From HIMB114 sp052048155 (lineage in GTDB: Bacteria > Pseudomonadota > Alphaproteobacteria > Pelagibacterales > Pelagibacteraceae): a stretch of 64,000 bases of DNA. Position numbers and translations under genes: made by a program. Location: the NCBI RefSeq assembly GCF_052048155.1, contig NZ_JBNAIK010000006.1, positions 13,939 to 77,938 on the forward strand, read 5' to 3'. The first letter of the stretch is position 1, and every line of letters begins with the position of its first letter. A model generated the notes under the pieces. It saw only the letters and a program-made list of their open reading frames with translations, was not told the DNA's origin and did not search any database. This document shows positions 24,884 to 33,421 of the stretch, piece by piece.

Positions 24884-26209
24884 TTATGAATATTTTCTTT
24901 TATCAATAAATCCAATTAAATCACTTTGTTCTTTCGTCATTTTAGCATTTTTTAAAGCTGCATACATAGATTGTAAATCATCTAAAGTATCTACGTCGAC
25001 AAGTAAAAAATCGCTTTTCTTTAAATTATATAAATGTTTTGTAAAATCATTTAAAACTGTACTTGAAGAATAATTCACTCTTGTAAATTCAGCTTCTAAA
25101 TTTTTTAATTTAGTAGAAAAACAACAATACCCGCCATCCTTTGTACCAATGATGTAACTGTCAAATTTGGAAAGGTAATTTACAGAATCACTTAAATGTT
25201 TTGATGTGAGTTCTGGTATATCTGATCCAGATAAAACTATTCTATCCGCAAACGGTGCACAAATTTCATAAACTTCATGCATCGACTTACCAATGTTTTC
25301 TTCATTAATATCTAGAATGCTAAATTTAGATAAACCTAATTCTTCAATGTAATCTCTATTTGGACTGTTATTAATAATAACGATTTTATTCCCATCTTTA
25401 TCTAGAGATAAAATGTTTGATTTTACAATATTTAAACAATGAAGATTAAACTGATCAACTAGCCCTTGGTCTTTTAAAGTCTCTCTAAGTCTTGTTTTAG
25501 AGTCTTTCGATTTAGGATCTTTCATAAAAAAACAAAAAATATTCTCAATTTTATTTTGTTTAAATTTTCTGGCCTGAGTTATGGTTTTAAATAATGTCTT
25601 TGTTGTTTGCCAAAATGAACTTTCTTCATATTTTCTAGCTGAGGTAATAATTTCTCTGGTAATTTCTTTAATTTCAATACCTAAAGCTTTAGCATCCCAT
25701 ACAAACTTGTGGTCTTCACCTTCTTTTAAACTTTCATCAAATCTACCAATTAAATTAAATAAATTTTTATGAATTAAAAAAGACTGGTCTCCAAAGGGTA
25801 AATCAAAGTTTTTAGATCTAAAATTTGCACCAGATGCGTTAATAGTATTTTTTTTATTATCAAATGCGAGTTTAAAATAATTTAACTGTTTTTTTTGAAC
25901 ACGATCTAGGTCTTCTCTTTGAATTTTATCAATCTGACTATCAATATGTAAAAACCATAAATAATTATTCTCAGCTTTTAAAGCTCCAGCGTTTAGTGAT
26001 TTTCCTCGAGTTGAATTTGGAACTTTGACTAATTTATTAATATTTAAATTAATATCATTTAACGCATCAATAGATAATTCGTTATCAGCATCAATGGCTA
26101 AAATGATTTCATGGCCTGAAAATTTATCTTTTAATTTTTTTAATAATGAAAAATCTTTTTCATCTTTAGAGGCTATAACAATAATTGAAAATGTTTTATG
26201 TAGCGCCAC
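24884..26209 (-). CDS. Fusion of glycosyltransferase (TIGR04283-like) and DUF2064 nucleotidyltransferase-like (TIGR04282-like) domains
   Basis: 441 residues from a GTG start that abuts the hupE stop. Residues about 1-225 look like a family 2 glycosyltransferase: STRGKSLNAGA, WFLHIDSQ and GRFDESLKEGEDHKFVWDA. Residues about 245-441 look like DUF2064, with NSPNRDYIEELG, LSGSDIPELTSKHL, IIGTKDGGYCCF and VDVDTLDDL. In other bacteria these two families are separate neighbouring genes associated with radical-SAM/selenodomain proteins. The substrate is unknown. Confidence 0.72.
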   Translation of the reverse strand: MALHKTFSIIVIASKDEKDFSLLKKLKDKFSGHEIILAIDADNELSIDALNDINLNINKLVKVPNSTRGKSLNAGALKAENNYLWFLHIDSQIDKIQREDLDRVQKKQLNYFKLAFDNKKNTINASGANFRSKNFDLPFGDQSFLIHKNLFNLIGRFDESLKEGEDHKFVWDAKALGIEIKEITREIITSARKYEESSFWQTTKTLFKTITQARKFKQNKIENIFCFFMKDPKSKDSKTRLRETLKDQGLVDQFNLHCLNIVKSNILSLDKDGNKIVIINNSPNRDYIEELGLSKFSILDINEENIGKSMHEVYEICAPFADRIVLSGSDIPELTSKHLSDSVNYLSKFDSYIIGTKDGGYCCFSTKLKNLEAEFTRVNYSSSTVLNDFTKHLYNLKKSDFLLVDVDTLDDLQSMYAALKNAKMTKEQSDLIGFIDKRKYS

Positions 26210-27322
26210 TTAAATCACTCTTTCAATAAACCAATATATACCCACTAAAGCTATTAATATTGATAATGTGTTTGTAAAATATTTTTTATACCAAGGTTTT
26301 TCTTTTATCCAGTATGCAAAACCAAAATAGCAACCCACAATGACAAATAGCTGTCCTATCTCAACCCCAACATTAAATGAAATTAAACTCGTGATAAAAT
26401 GAGCCTGTGACAATCCAATCTCACTTATAACACCTGCAAAACCAAGTCCGTGAAGTAGTCCAAAAACAAATACAACCATTGGTCTCCAAAGCGAGATATT
26501 TTTTAAAAAAATATTCTCAATTGCAACATATGCAATGGACAGGGCAATAATAGGTTCAACAATCTGAGGTGAAATAGAGAGTATATTTAAAACTCCTAAA
26601 AAAATTGTAATTGTATGAGCGAGCGTAAAAGCAGAGACCTGGATTAATAACGGTTTAAATTTTGGCGAAAATAAAAATAAACCAATGACAAATAAAATAT
26701 GATCAAGTCCTTTTGGAACAATATGCAGAAATCCAATAGTTAAATAATTATATATTTCTGCAAACAAATTTTGATCTTTGTTTTTTGTTATTGAAAAATT
26801 TTTTGAGACTGAATTGATTTTTAAATATTCAGTATAAACAATTTCTTTTTGAGGATTTGACACTCTAAGAATAACCGGACCATAATCTTTTATCCAACCA
26901 AACTGTAAGTTATTTTTATCTATATTTGATCCAGAAATTTGAATTAAAGTCTCTCGTGAAAGATTTAAATCTCCAATTTTTTCTATTTGAACATCATAAA
27001 TTTCAAACGGTATTTTTAACTCATTTTGGTTTAAAGAAATGTTATCTTTAAAATTCACTAAAGATTTTTTAAATACTTCTAACAATTGTTCAGCAGGCAA
27101 CTTTCTTAAACTGTTATAATAATCAGAATTTTTAGATTCATCGGTATCTGAATGTGACGGGTCAATATTAGCTAAAATAGCTTCTAAATTAAGTTGAATA
27201 CTTAATTTAAAATTTAACTTATTATCTTTTTCAATAAATTGAAAATTTGCAATAGATGGTTTTAATTCATGAGAAAAAACTATAGAGGGAATAAATAGAA
27301 GAATAAATAGTAAACGCACCAT
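26210..27322 (-). CDS. HupE/UreJ-family membrane protein
   Basis: 370 residues: signal peptide (MVRLLFILLFIPSIVFS), a periplasmic domain of about 170 residues, then six or seven spans. The membrane part has HupE/UreJ motifs GLDHILFVIGLFLF, AFTLAHTITIFLG and FGLLHGLGFAG with conserved histidines. The family is linked to nickel, cobalt or other metal uptake. Its ATG abuts the ATG of the divergent DUF4198 gene with no base between. The metal is not known. Confidence 0.82.
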   Translation of the reverse strand: MVRLLFILLFIPSIVFSHELKPSIANFQFIEKDNKLNFKLSIQLNLEAILANIDPSHSDTDESKNSDYYNSLRKLPAEQLLEVFKKSLVNFKDNISLNQNELKIPFEIYDVQIEKIGDLNLSRETLIQISGSNIDKNNLQFGWIKDYGPVILRVSNPQKEIVYTEYLKINSVSKNFSITKNKDQNLFAEIYNYLTIGFLHIVPKGLDHILFVIGLFLFSPKFKPLLIQVSAFTLAHTITIFLGVLNILSISPQIVEPIIALSIAYVAIENIFLKNISLWRPMVVFVFGLLHGLGFAGVISEIGLSQAHFITSLISFNVGVEIGQLFVIVGCYFGFAYWIKEKPWYKKYFTNTLSILIALVGIYWFIERVI

Positions 27323-28096
27323 ATGAAAATTTATTTAGCAGTAATATTATATTTTTTAATTAATTCAAATTCATTGAATGCGCATGAGCTTTGGTTAGAA
27401 GCTGATCAATATCAATTAAAGGATAGTGAAAAGCTAATTGCAAATATCAAAGTCGGACAAGATTTAGTGGGTGAGAGTTACCCTTATTTGTCACAAGAAA
27501 CTGAGAAACTTTTTTTTATATCAAAAAAAGGTTTTAAAAAATTAAATCAAATCGATGGCGATTACCCTGCAATACAACAATCTGTGAATTATAGTGGGAT
27601 ACAATATTTGTACTATCAGTCAAATAAAGAGTTTCTCAAATATCAAGATTATAAAACCTTTATCGAATTTACAGATGAGTACAATTTAAGTTATGACAAG
27701 AGTAATAAAAATCCCCCAAGTGAAATTTATCAAAGATTTGCTAAAATAATTTTTAATGGTGAACCAAATAGTTTTTTCAAAACAAAGAAAAATTTAGAAT
27801 TTGAAATTATCAATCAAAATAACCCTTATGAAAATAATTTGTCAGAGATACAAATTCTTCTAAAGAATAAACCATTTATAAACAAAAAATTTGTTGTTTT
27901 TTTTAAAAATGAAAATACGTTTGAAAGAAAAATATATCAAACTGATTTAAACGGCTTTGCAAAAATAGAAAGTTTAAAAAAAGGACTATATTTGATAAGT
28001 GCTGTTGATTTAGAGAAGCTTAATTTAATAGAAAAAATTAAATATAAAGCAGATTATTTTAGCCGCTGGGCAAGCTTAACTTTTAGAAAAAACTAA
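27323..28096 (+). CDS. DUF4198-like secreted protein
   Basis: 257 residues with a signal peptide (MKIYLAVILYFLINSNSLNA). The mature start HELWLEADQYQLKDSEKL matches the DUF4198 family, often next to metal transport genes (NikK-like periplasmic proteins). Residues 150-225 look like a beta-sandwich with KGLYLISAV. It is divergent from the HupE gene with immediately adjacent start codons, so both probably serve the same metal. The 3' end overlaps the convergent DUF3047 gene by 4 nt. Confidence 0.7.
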   Translation: MKIYLAVILYFLINSNSLNAHELWLEADQYQLKDSEKLIANIKVGQDLVGESYPYLSQETEKLFFISKKGFKKLNQIDGDYPAIQQSVNYSGIQYLYYQSNKEFLKYQDYKTFIEFTDEYNLSYDKSNKNPPSEIYQRFAKIIFNGEPNSFFKTKKNLEFEIINQNNPYENNLSEIQILLKNKPFINKKFVVFFKNENTFERKIYQTDLNGFAKIESLKKGLYLISAVDLEKLNLIEKIKYKADYFSRWASLTFRKN

Positions 28097-28821
28097 TTAG
28101 AAAAATAAATATTTTTATAATACGAGACAGCTTTTTGTTTGGTATTATCTGTATCTGTCATAATCGCAACGCCATCAATTTCTTCAAGTTCAAGATCTAA
28201 AAACTTTTTAAAATGCTCTTTAACGTTAAGTTTAACTGTAACCCATGAATTTACTTTTGTATCAACTAGTGATGAAGCGACATAATCAATTATTTGTTTT
28301 CGGTAAGGACCCGTCCAATGGCTATTTGTTTTTTCATTGCTAGAAAAAACATAGTTCATCACCTTTTTTTGCCAAGGTAAAGAGCCTGTTTCTTTTATTA
28401 CTGATACACGAGCGGCAAAATCATGCCCTTTTTTACTATTTTCTTTTATACCAGGAATTCCCTGTTCAACCTTCCAGGTTATATTTAAAAAAGGTGTTTT
28501 GTTTAAATCTACTTTGATTTCTCGTCCAAGACCTGATGCTTGTCCTTCAGCCTCTGCCTTTAGGCAGCCATCGCTTTCTACTTTTAAATTAGCATCTGAA
28601 CTATTTTTGCTTTTAAGTTTAAATAAATCAGAATTTTCTGAAGCAACACATGTACCATTTTGATCTATTAAAATACTGTAATCAGTCTTCTTTTTTATAC
28701 TGTGAGATTTAAGTTTTGATAGCTCTTCTTGTGTAAATTCGAAAATTACAACTTTTTCATTTGAATATGATTTGGAAGATAAAAAAATTAATAATACAAA
28801 AAAAAATAAAATATTTCTCAT
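28093..28821 (-). CDS. DUF3047-family secreted protein
   Basis: 242 residues with a signal peptide (MRNILFFFVLLIFLSSKSYS). The mature part has LNITWKVEQGIPG, KGHDFAARVSVI, YVFSSNEKTNSHW and a C-terminal IDGVAIMTDTDNT segment, the layout I know for DUF3047, a beta-rich family with no known function. It lies immediately downstream of the second aldehyde dehydrogenase (no gap), so the two are probably cotranscribed. Confidence 0.72.
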   Translation of the reverse strand: MRNILFFFVLLIFLSSKSYSNEKVVIFEFTQEELSKLKSHSIKKKTDYSILIDQNGTCVASENSDLFKLKSKNSSDANLKVESDGCLKAEAEGQASGLGREIKVDLNKTPFLNITWKVEQGIPGIKENSKKGHDFAARVSVIKETGSLPWQKKVMNYVFSSNEKTNSHWTGPYRKQIIDYVASSLVDTKVNSWVTVKLNVKEHFKKFLDLELEEIDGVAIMTDTDNTKQKAVSYYKNIYFSN

Positions 28822-30258
28822 TTACCACTCCATATTAATGTTTTTTATTCGTCCATAACTTTTCATCTCATCAAGGCATTCTTCAACGCCAATTCCACTT
28901 AATTTCCAACCACCAAAGGGAACTCCAGGGTATCTTCCTGCTGCATTAACCCAGATATAACCAGACTCAATTTGATCTGCTATATTTTTAGCTTTATCCA
29001 TATCATTAGTTACAATATAGCCGGTTAAACCATATATCACGGAATTTGCCATTTTTATAACTTCCTCTTCATCATCCCATTCTAAAACTGAAACTACTGG
29101 ACCAAAAATCTCTTCATTTGCAACGGTCATGTTTTGAGTCACATTATTTAAAACTGTTGGTCTAATAAAAAATCCGTCTTTTAATTTTTGATCTTCGATT
29201 TCATAACCACCTGTATATAGCTCAGCTCCTTCTTGAATTGCGCCATCAATATAAAATTTTATTCTATCGTATTGTTTTTTTGACACTACAGGCCCTACAT
29301 CTGTATCTTCTTCCCAAGGTAAGCCTATTTTTAACTTTTCAATTTTTTCTTTAAGAATTTCTAAGTATTTTTTTTTCAAAGATTTGTGAATGAAAACTCT
29401 AGTAGGCGACGTACAAGATTCTCCCTTGGCATCAAAACGCATTCCCTTTAGCGTAACTTCAACAATTTTTTCCGGATCAGCATCACTAAATGCAATTAAA
29501 GGATTTTTTCCACCAAGTTCTAAGCTAACTTTTTTTAACAAACTTGATGCAGCCTCATTAATTTTAATTCCAGTCTCAACAGAACAAATACCTGCTATCC
29601 TTCCAACATCAGGGTGCCTGACTAAATAATCTCCAACCTCATGATCTCCACAAATAATGTTCACTAATCCATCAGGCAAAACATCTTTAATAACTTCTGA
29701 AAATTTTAAGGCAGATAATGGAGCCTGTTCAGAATTTTTTATAATAATGGCATTACCCATCAAAAGAGGTGCAGCTAATTTTTCTAAACACCATCTAAAA
29801 GGTCGATTAAATGCATTAATTTTTAAAACTATTCCGTAAGGTTGGTATTTGGTAATATTTGAATGATTAATTTTATTTGAAAAAGTCTCATCTTTAATTT
29901 CATCTACATGATCACAAAAATACTTAACATTTTTTATAGCGGACTTAATATCATTACGAGCAAATCTGATTGTGTTACCAACATTATAACAATCTATTTT
30001 TGCATACGTTTCTAAATTTTTTTCTGCAATATCACAAAGTTGTAATATTTTTTTTGCTCTATCTTTAATATTAATTTTAGCCCATTCCTTTTGGGCTTTT
30101 TTAGCACCAGCAATTGCTTGATCTAAAATATTTTTTGGAACAATTTTTACTTCAGATAATATTTTTCCAGTTGCGGGATTAATAATTGGTAAACTTTTTC
30201 CTTCATCAAACCATTTTCCATCAACAAAGGATCCTTTTAAATTTAATTCATTTTCCAT
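28822..30258 (-). CDS. Aldehyde dehydrogenase, paralogue of the phn-operon enzyme
   Basis: 478 residues from ATG 30258. Reading further upstream would run into tRNA-Arg, so the longer frame is an artefact. The motifs match the 6683-8125 enzyme along its whole length: LKINAFNRPFRW, LELGGKNP, catalytic Cys in GESCTSPTR, and the tail GWKLSGIGVEECLDEMKS. The two are clearly paralogues. This copy is not near phosphonate genes, so its aldehyde may differ. It starts 9 nt after the encoded CCA of the tRNA and precedes a DUF3047 gene. Confidence 0.85.
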   Translation of the reverse strand: MENELNLKGSFVDGKWFDEGKSLPIINPATGKILSEVKIVPKNILDQAIAGAKKAQKEWAKINIKDRAKKILQLCDIAEKNLETYAKIDCYNVGNTIRFARNDIKSAIKNVKYFCDHVDEIKDETFSNKINHSNITKYQPYGIVLKINAFNRPFRWCLEKLAAPLLMGNAIIIKNSEQAPLSALKFSEVIKDVLPDGLVNIICGDHEVGDYLVRHPDVGRIAGICSVETGIKINEAASSLLKKVSLELGGKNPLIAFSDADPEKIVEVTLKGMRFDAKGESCTSPTRVFIHKSLKKKYLEILKEKIEKLKIGLPWEEDTDVGPVVSKKQYDRIKFYIDGAIQEGAELYTGGYEIEDQKLKDGFFIRPTVLNNVTQNMTVANEEIFGPVVSVLEWDDEEEVIKMANSVIYGLTGYIVTNDMDKAKNIADQIESGYIWVNAAGRYPGVPFGGWKLSGIGVEECLDEMKSYGRIKNINMEW

Positions 30259-30267
30259 ATTTTCTAT

Positions 30268-30344
30268 TGGCGCGCCCGGGAAGATTCGAACTCCCAACCT
30301 TCTGATCCGTAGTCAGACGATCTATCCAGTTGATCTACGGGCGC
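30268..30344 (-). tRNA. tRNA-Arg (anticodon ACG)
   Basis: 77 nt with encoded CCA. The acceptor stem GCGCCCG pairs with CGGGCGC; the anticodon stem TCTGA/TCAGA encloses CTACGGA, giving anticodon ACG at 30308-30310; the T arm has GTTCGAATC. ACG is the inosine-modified arginine tRNA that reads CGN codons. The aldehyde dehydrogenase ATG follows 9 nt downstream, so the two may share a transcript. Confidence 0.95.
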
Positions 30345-30434
30345 CTTTAATATCAAGCTTATATCAATATCTTTTTTTAAATATAGTTTTTATGTTGAAA
30401 AATAAAAGTTCGGATATAATTACTCTGATATTTT

Positions 30435-30959
30435 ATGAAAAAAGCTTTATTAGTATATATCGTAATCTTATTTAATTTTTCCTGCTCAAGTTTGGGTACT
30501 ATTGAAAGTAATACCGGCAAATCGGATTTAATATTAAATCAAAAACAATATGAAAGATTTATATCTTATCTAAATGGAAAGTATTACTCTTATGAATTTG
30601 AGCGGAATGAATATAACAAGTCGCCAATTGCTTTTGCGATATCAAAAGATGGAAGTAAAAGTTTAATGTTAATGTGCGAAGACAATATAAGAACATGTGA
30701 TAATGGAGTTTATATATTGCAAACTATCTCTAGATTTTCCAAGAAGTTAAATGAGGACTTGTACATTTTTGCATTAGGGAAAAAAATAATTTGGAACAAT
30801 AAGAAAAAGAATATTCGTAACATTTCAGATTTTGACAATTATCTAAGCTCCAATAATCAAATAAATAAAGTAAAAAAAAATATAAAAGCCAAAAATCAAT
30901 TTTTTGATATAGTATTTGATGTATCTGAAACTGATAAATGCGATAGTGATGACTGTTAA
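30435..30959 (+). CDS. Putative lipoprotein, unknown function
   Basis: 174 residues. The N-terminus MKKALLVYIVILFNFSCSSLG looks like a lipoprotein signal with cysteine at residue 17. The rest is rich in Asn, Lys and Tyr with scattered cysteines (MLMCEDNIRTCDNG, and CDSDDC at the end). I recognise no domain. It stands alone between tRNA-Arg and the aminotransferase gene, all on different or separate transcripts. Likely real because of the signal and length. Confidence 0.6.
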   Translation: MKKALLVYIVILFNFSCSSLGTIESNTGKSDLILNQKQYERFISYLNGKYYSYEFERNEYNKSPIAFAISKDGSKSLMLMCEDNIRTCDNGVYILQTISRFSKKLNEDLYIFALGKKIIWNNKKKNIRNISDFDNYLSSNNQINKVKKNIKAKNQFFDIVFDVSETDKCDSDDC

Positions 30960-31032
30960 TTGAAATAGACCCTTTAAAAGGCGTTCTAAAAATAGTTGCT
31001 ATTTAAAACTAAAAGAGTATTAGCCAGAAAAC

Positions 31033-32268
31033 ATGAGTTTAATTAAAGAAAATATAAAAGACTTACTACCTTCATCTACTCTTCTTATTAATGAAATGTG
31101 TAAGGAGATGTCTAAAGCTGGTAAGACAATTTATCAGTTTGGATTTGGACAATCTCCATTTCCAGTGCCTGAAAAAATTGTTGAAGCTTTAAAAGTAAAT
31201 GCACACCAAAAAGATTATCTTCCATCTAAAGGATTATTTGAACTTAGAAAATCAATAGCAGGATTTCTAACAAGAAAAGGTTACAAAAATTTAAATCATG
31301 AAAATATAATTATAGGTCCTGGTTCAAAAGAATTAATGTTCTTACTTCAAGTTGCGTTTGACGGTGAAGTTATTTTACCTGTTCCAAGCTGGGTTTCTTA
31401 TGCACCGCAAGCAATTATCGCGAAAAATAAATATCATTGGATTCAAACCGAAAAGGAAACGAATTGGCATATTTCCCCTGAACATATTGATCAAATTGCA
31501 TCAAAAATCGAAAGTAAAAACAAACTCATTATTTTAAACTCTCCAAATAATCCATCTGGAACAAACATTCATTTATTAAAAGAGTTAGGCGAAGTATTTA
31601 CTAAACACAATATTACTGTCTTATCAGATGAGATTTACTCTGAACTTTATTTTAAAGATAACTATAAATCTATTTCACACTTTCACGAAAATACGATTGT
31701 AAGCAGCAGTTTAAGTAAATGGGCTGGAGCTGGTGGTTGGAGAGTGGGATATTTTGCTGTACCAAATAATTTAATAGAAATTTTTGAAAAACTTGCTGTG
31801 CTTGGAACTGAAACATTTAGTGCCGTATCTGCTCCTACACAATTTGCAGCCATTACTGCTTATGAGGAAGATCACTCTGAATACTTAAATAAATCTAAAA
31901 AAATTCTTCATGTCATTGCTCATTATGTTTACGAACAATTGAAACAACTTGATATTGATATGATTGAGCCAGAAGGTGGTTTTTATTTAATGCCAGATTT
32001 TACAAGAATGCTTCAAAACAAATTTAAAAATTCAAAAGATTTTTGTAAAACTTTATTAGATGAAGCAGGTGTTGCGGTGCTGCCTGGATCTGATTTTGGC
32101 TTTCCAGTTGAGAAATTAATATTTAGACTAAGTTATGTTGACTTTAATGGTGCAGAATTTTTAAAAGTTAAGGATTCAGATATTACTGAAGAAAATTTAG
32201 TAAAATATGCTCCAAAAATTGTTGATGGTGTTCAACAAATTATCAACTTTGCAAAAAAATACGCATAA
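31033..32268 (+). CDS. Class I/II aminotransferase
   Basis: 411 residues, PLP-dependent fold type I. Motifs: NSPNNPSGT, LSDEIYSELYF, the Schiff-base lysine in SSSLSKWAGAGGWRVGY, and late RLSYVDFNGAE with the substrate carboxylate arginine. The family includes aspartate and other amino-acid transaminases. It precedes a TAXI-type TRAP transporter by 70 nt on the same strand and may process the imported acid or amino acid. The substrate cannot be named. Confidence 0.85.
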   Translation: MSLIKENIKDLLPSSTLLINEMCKEMSKAGKTIYQFGFGQSPFPVPEKIVEALKVNAHQKDYLPSKGLFELRKSIAGFLTRKGYKNLNHENIIIGPGSKELMFLLQVAFDGEVILPVPSWVSYAPQAIIAKNKYHWIQTEKETNWHISPEHIDQIASKIESKNKLIILNSPNNPSGTNIHLLKELGEVFTKHNITVLSDEIYSELYFKDNYKSISHFHENTIVSSSLSKWAGAGGWRVGYFAVPNNLIEIFEKLAVLGTETFSAVSAPTQFAAITAYEEDHSEYLNKSKKILHVIAHYVYEQLKQLDIDMIEPEGGFYLMPDFTRMLQNKFKNSKDFCKTLLDEAGVAVLPGSDFGFPVEKLIFRLSYVDFNGAEFLKVKDSDITEENLVKYAPKIVDGVQQIINFAKKYA

Positions 32269-32338
32269 CTCAACGGTTGATATCATCACGCGGCTATAGT
32301 ATTTTTTCTCAAACTTTAATTAATTAAGGGGGACAATA

Positions 32339-33337
32339 ATGAAAAAGCTATTTGCTTCTTTCACGTCAGCTTTAGCAATTTTTGCTTTTAGTTTACCTTT
32401 CAGTACTTCTGTAAAATCTGCAGAATTCTTTACAATTGGTACTGGTGGTGCAACTGGAGTTTATTTCCAAGTTGGTAACGCTATTTGTAAAATGGTTGCA
32501 AAGCTACAATCTGCCGAGCACGGTAGAAAAAAAGGAACTGACAAAGCGTACAGATGTGCGGCTCCATCTTCGGGTGGATCAACATATAACATTGGTCAGA
32601 TCCAACAAGGCGAGTTCCAATTTGGTGTAGCTCAGTCTGACTGGCAATATCATGCATATAATGCATCTAAGCCAGATAAAGTAAAACCATTCAAAGATCT
32701 AAGAGCTGTATTTTCTGCTCACCCAGAGCCTTTTCAAATTATCGCAAGAAAAGGATCTAAGATCAAAGATTGGAAATCTTTAAAAGGAAAAAAGGTTAAC
32801 ATTGGTAACCCAGGTTCTGGTCAAAGAGGAACTTTCGAAGTGCTAATGGAATCTCACGGTGTAAACAAAAGTTATTTTGGTTCTACAACTGAGCTAACTT
32901 CATCTGAGCAATCAGGTGCACTTTGTGATAAAAAAATCGATGCTTTTGGTTATACTGTAGGTGTACCTAATGCTGGTGTTGCTCAATCAACAGACGGCTG
33001 TGGTGCTTACATTATTAACCTAACAACTCCACAGGTTAAAAAGCTAGTTGCGGATAATCCGTTCTATGCTTTTGCAACTATTCCAAAAGGAACTTACAAA
33101 ACTTCTAAGAAGGATGTAACAACTTTTGGTGTGATGGCGTCTGTTGTTACAAGCGCAAGTGTTTCTGAAGAAATGGTATACAATGTAGTGAAAGCTGTTT
33201 TTGAAAATCTTGATGATTTCAAAAAACAACACCCTGCATTTGCAAACCTTGATCCTAAAAAAATGATCAAAGATGGTTTGTCTGCACCATTGCACCCAGG
33301 AGCAGTTAAGTATTATAAAGAAAAAGGCTTAATGTAG
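32339..33337 (+). CDS. TAXI-family TRAP transporter substrate-binding protein
   Basis: 332 residues with a signal peptide (MKKLFASFTSALAIFAFSLPF, cleavage near 28). The TAXI signature appears at the mature N-terminus: FFTIGTGGATGVYFQVGNAIC. GKKVNIGNPGSGQRGT is the ligand-binding segment. The ligand may be glutamate, another amino acid or an organic acid. It has an AGGGGG Shine-Dalgarno and ends before a strong terminator hairpin that precedes the fused permease. Confidence 0.92.
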   Translation: MKKLFASFTSALAIFAFSLPFSTSVKSAEFFTIGTGGATGVYFQVGNAICKMVAKLQSAEHGRKKGTDKAYRCAAPSSGGSTYNIGQIQQGEFQFGVAQSDWQYHAYNASKPDKVKPFKDLRAVFSAHPEPFQIIARKGSKIKDWKSLKGKKVNIGNPGSGQRGTFEVLMESHGVNKSYFGSTTELTSSEQSGALCDKKIDAFGYTVGVPNAGVAQSTDGCGAYIINLTTPQVKKLVADNPFYAFATIPKGTYKTSKKDVTTFGVMASVVTSASVSEEMVYNVVKAVFENLDDFKKQHPAFANLDPKKMIKDGLSAPLHPGAVKYYKEKGLM

Positions 33338-33350
33338 TCTTTTGATATTC

Positions 33351-33384
33351 AAAGGCCCAGTTAATAAACTGGGCCTTTTTTTTT
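33351..33384 (+). terminator. Rho-independent terminator after the TAXI binding-protein gene
   Basis: aaaggcccagtt / aactgggccttt, a perfect 12-bp stem with a 4-nt aata loop (33351-33378), followed by six further T residues. It lies between the binding-protein gene and its permease, so permease transcription needs read-through or its own promoter. Confidence 0.9.
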
Positions 33385-33421
33385 ATACTCCTTTAAAAAA
33401 CAAAAGTTTATAATTCTCATC

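Noticed and set aside
30259..30297. N-terminal extension of the second aldehyde dehydrogenase
   Set aside because: These codons lie in the 3' part of tRNA-Arg; ATG 30258 fits the family start.
30268..30344. tRNA-Arg as an integration site for a mobile island
   Set aside because: No integrase, no partial tRNA copy and no direct repeat were seen nearby.
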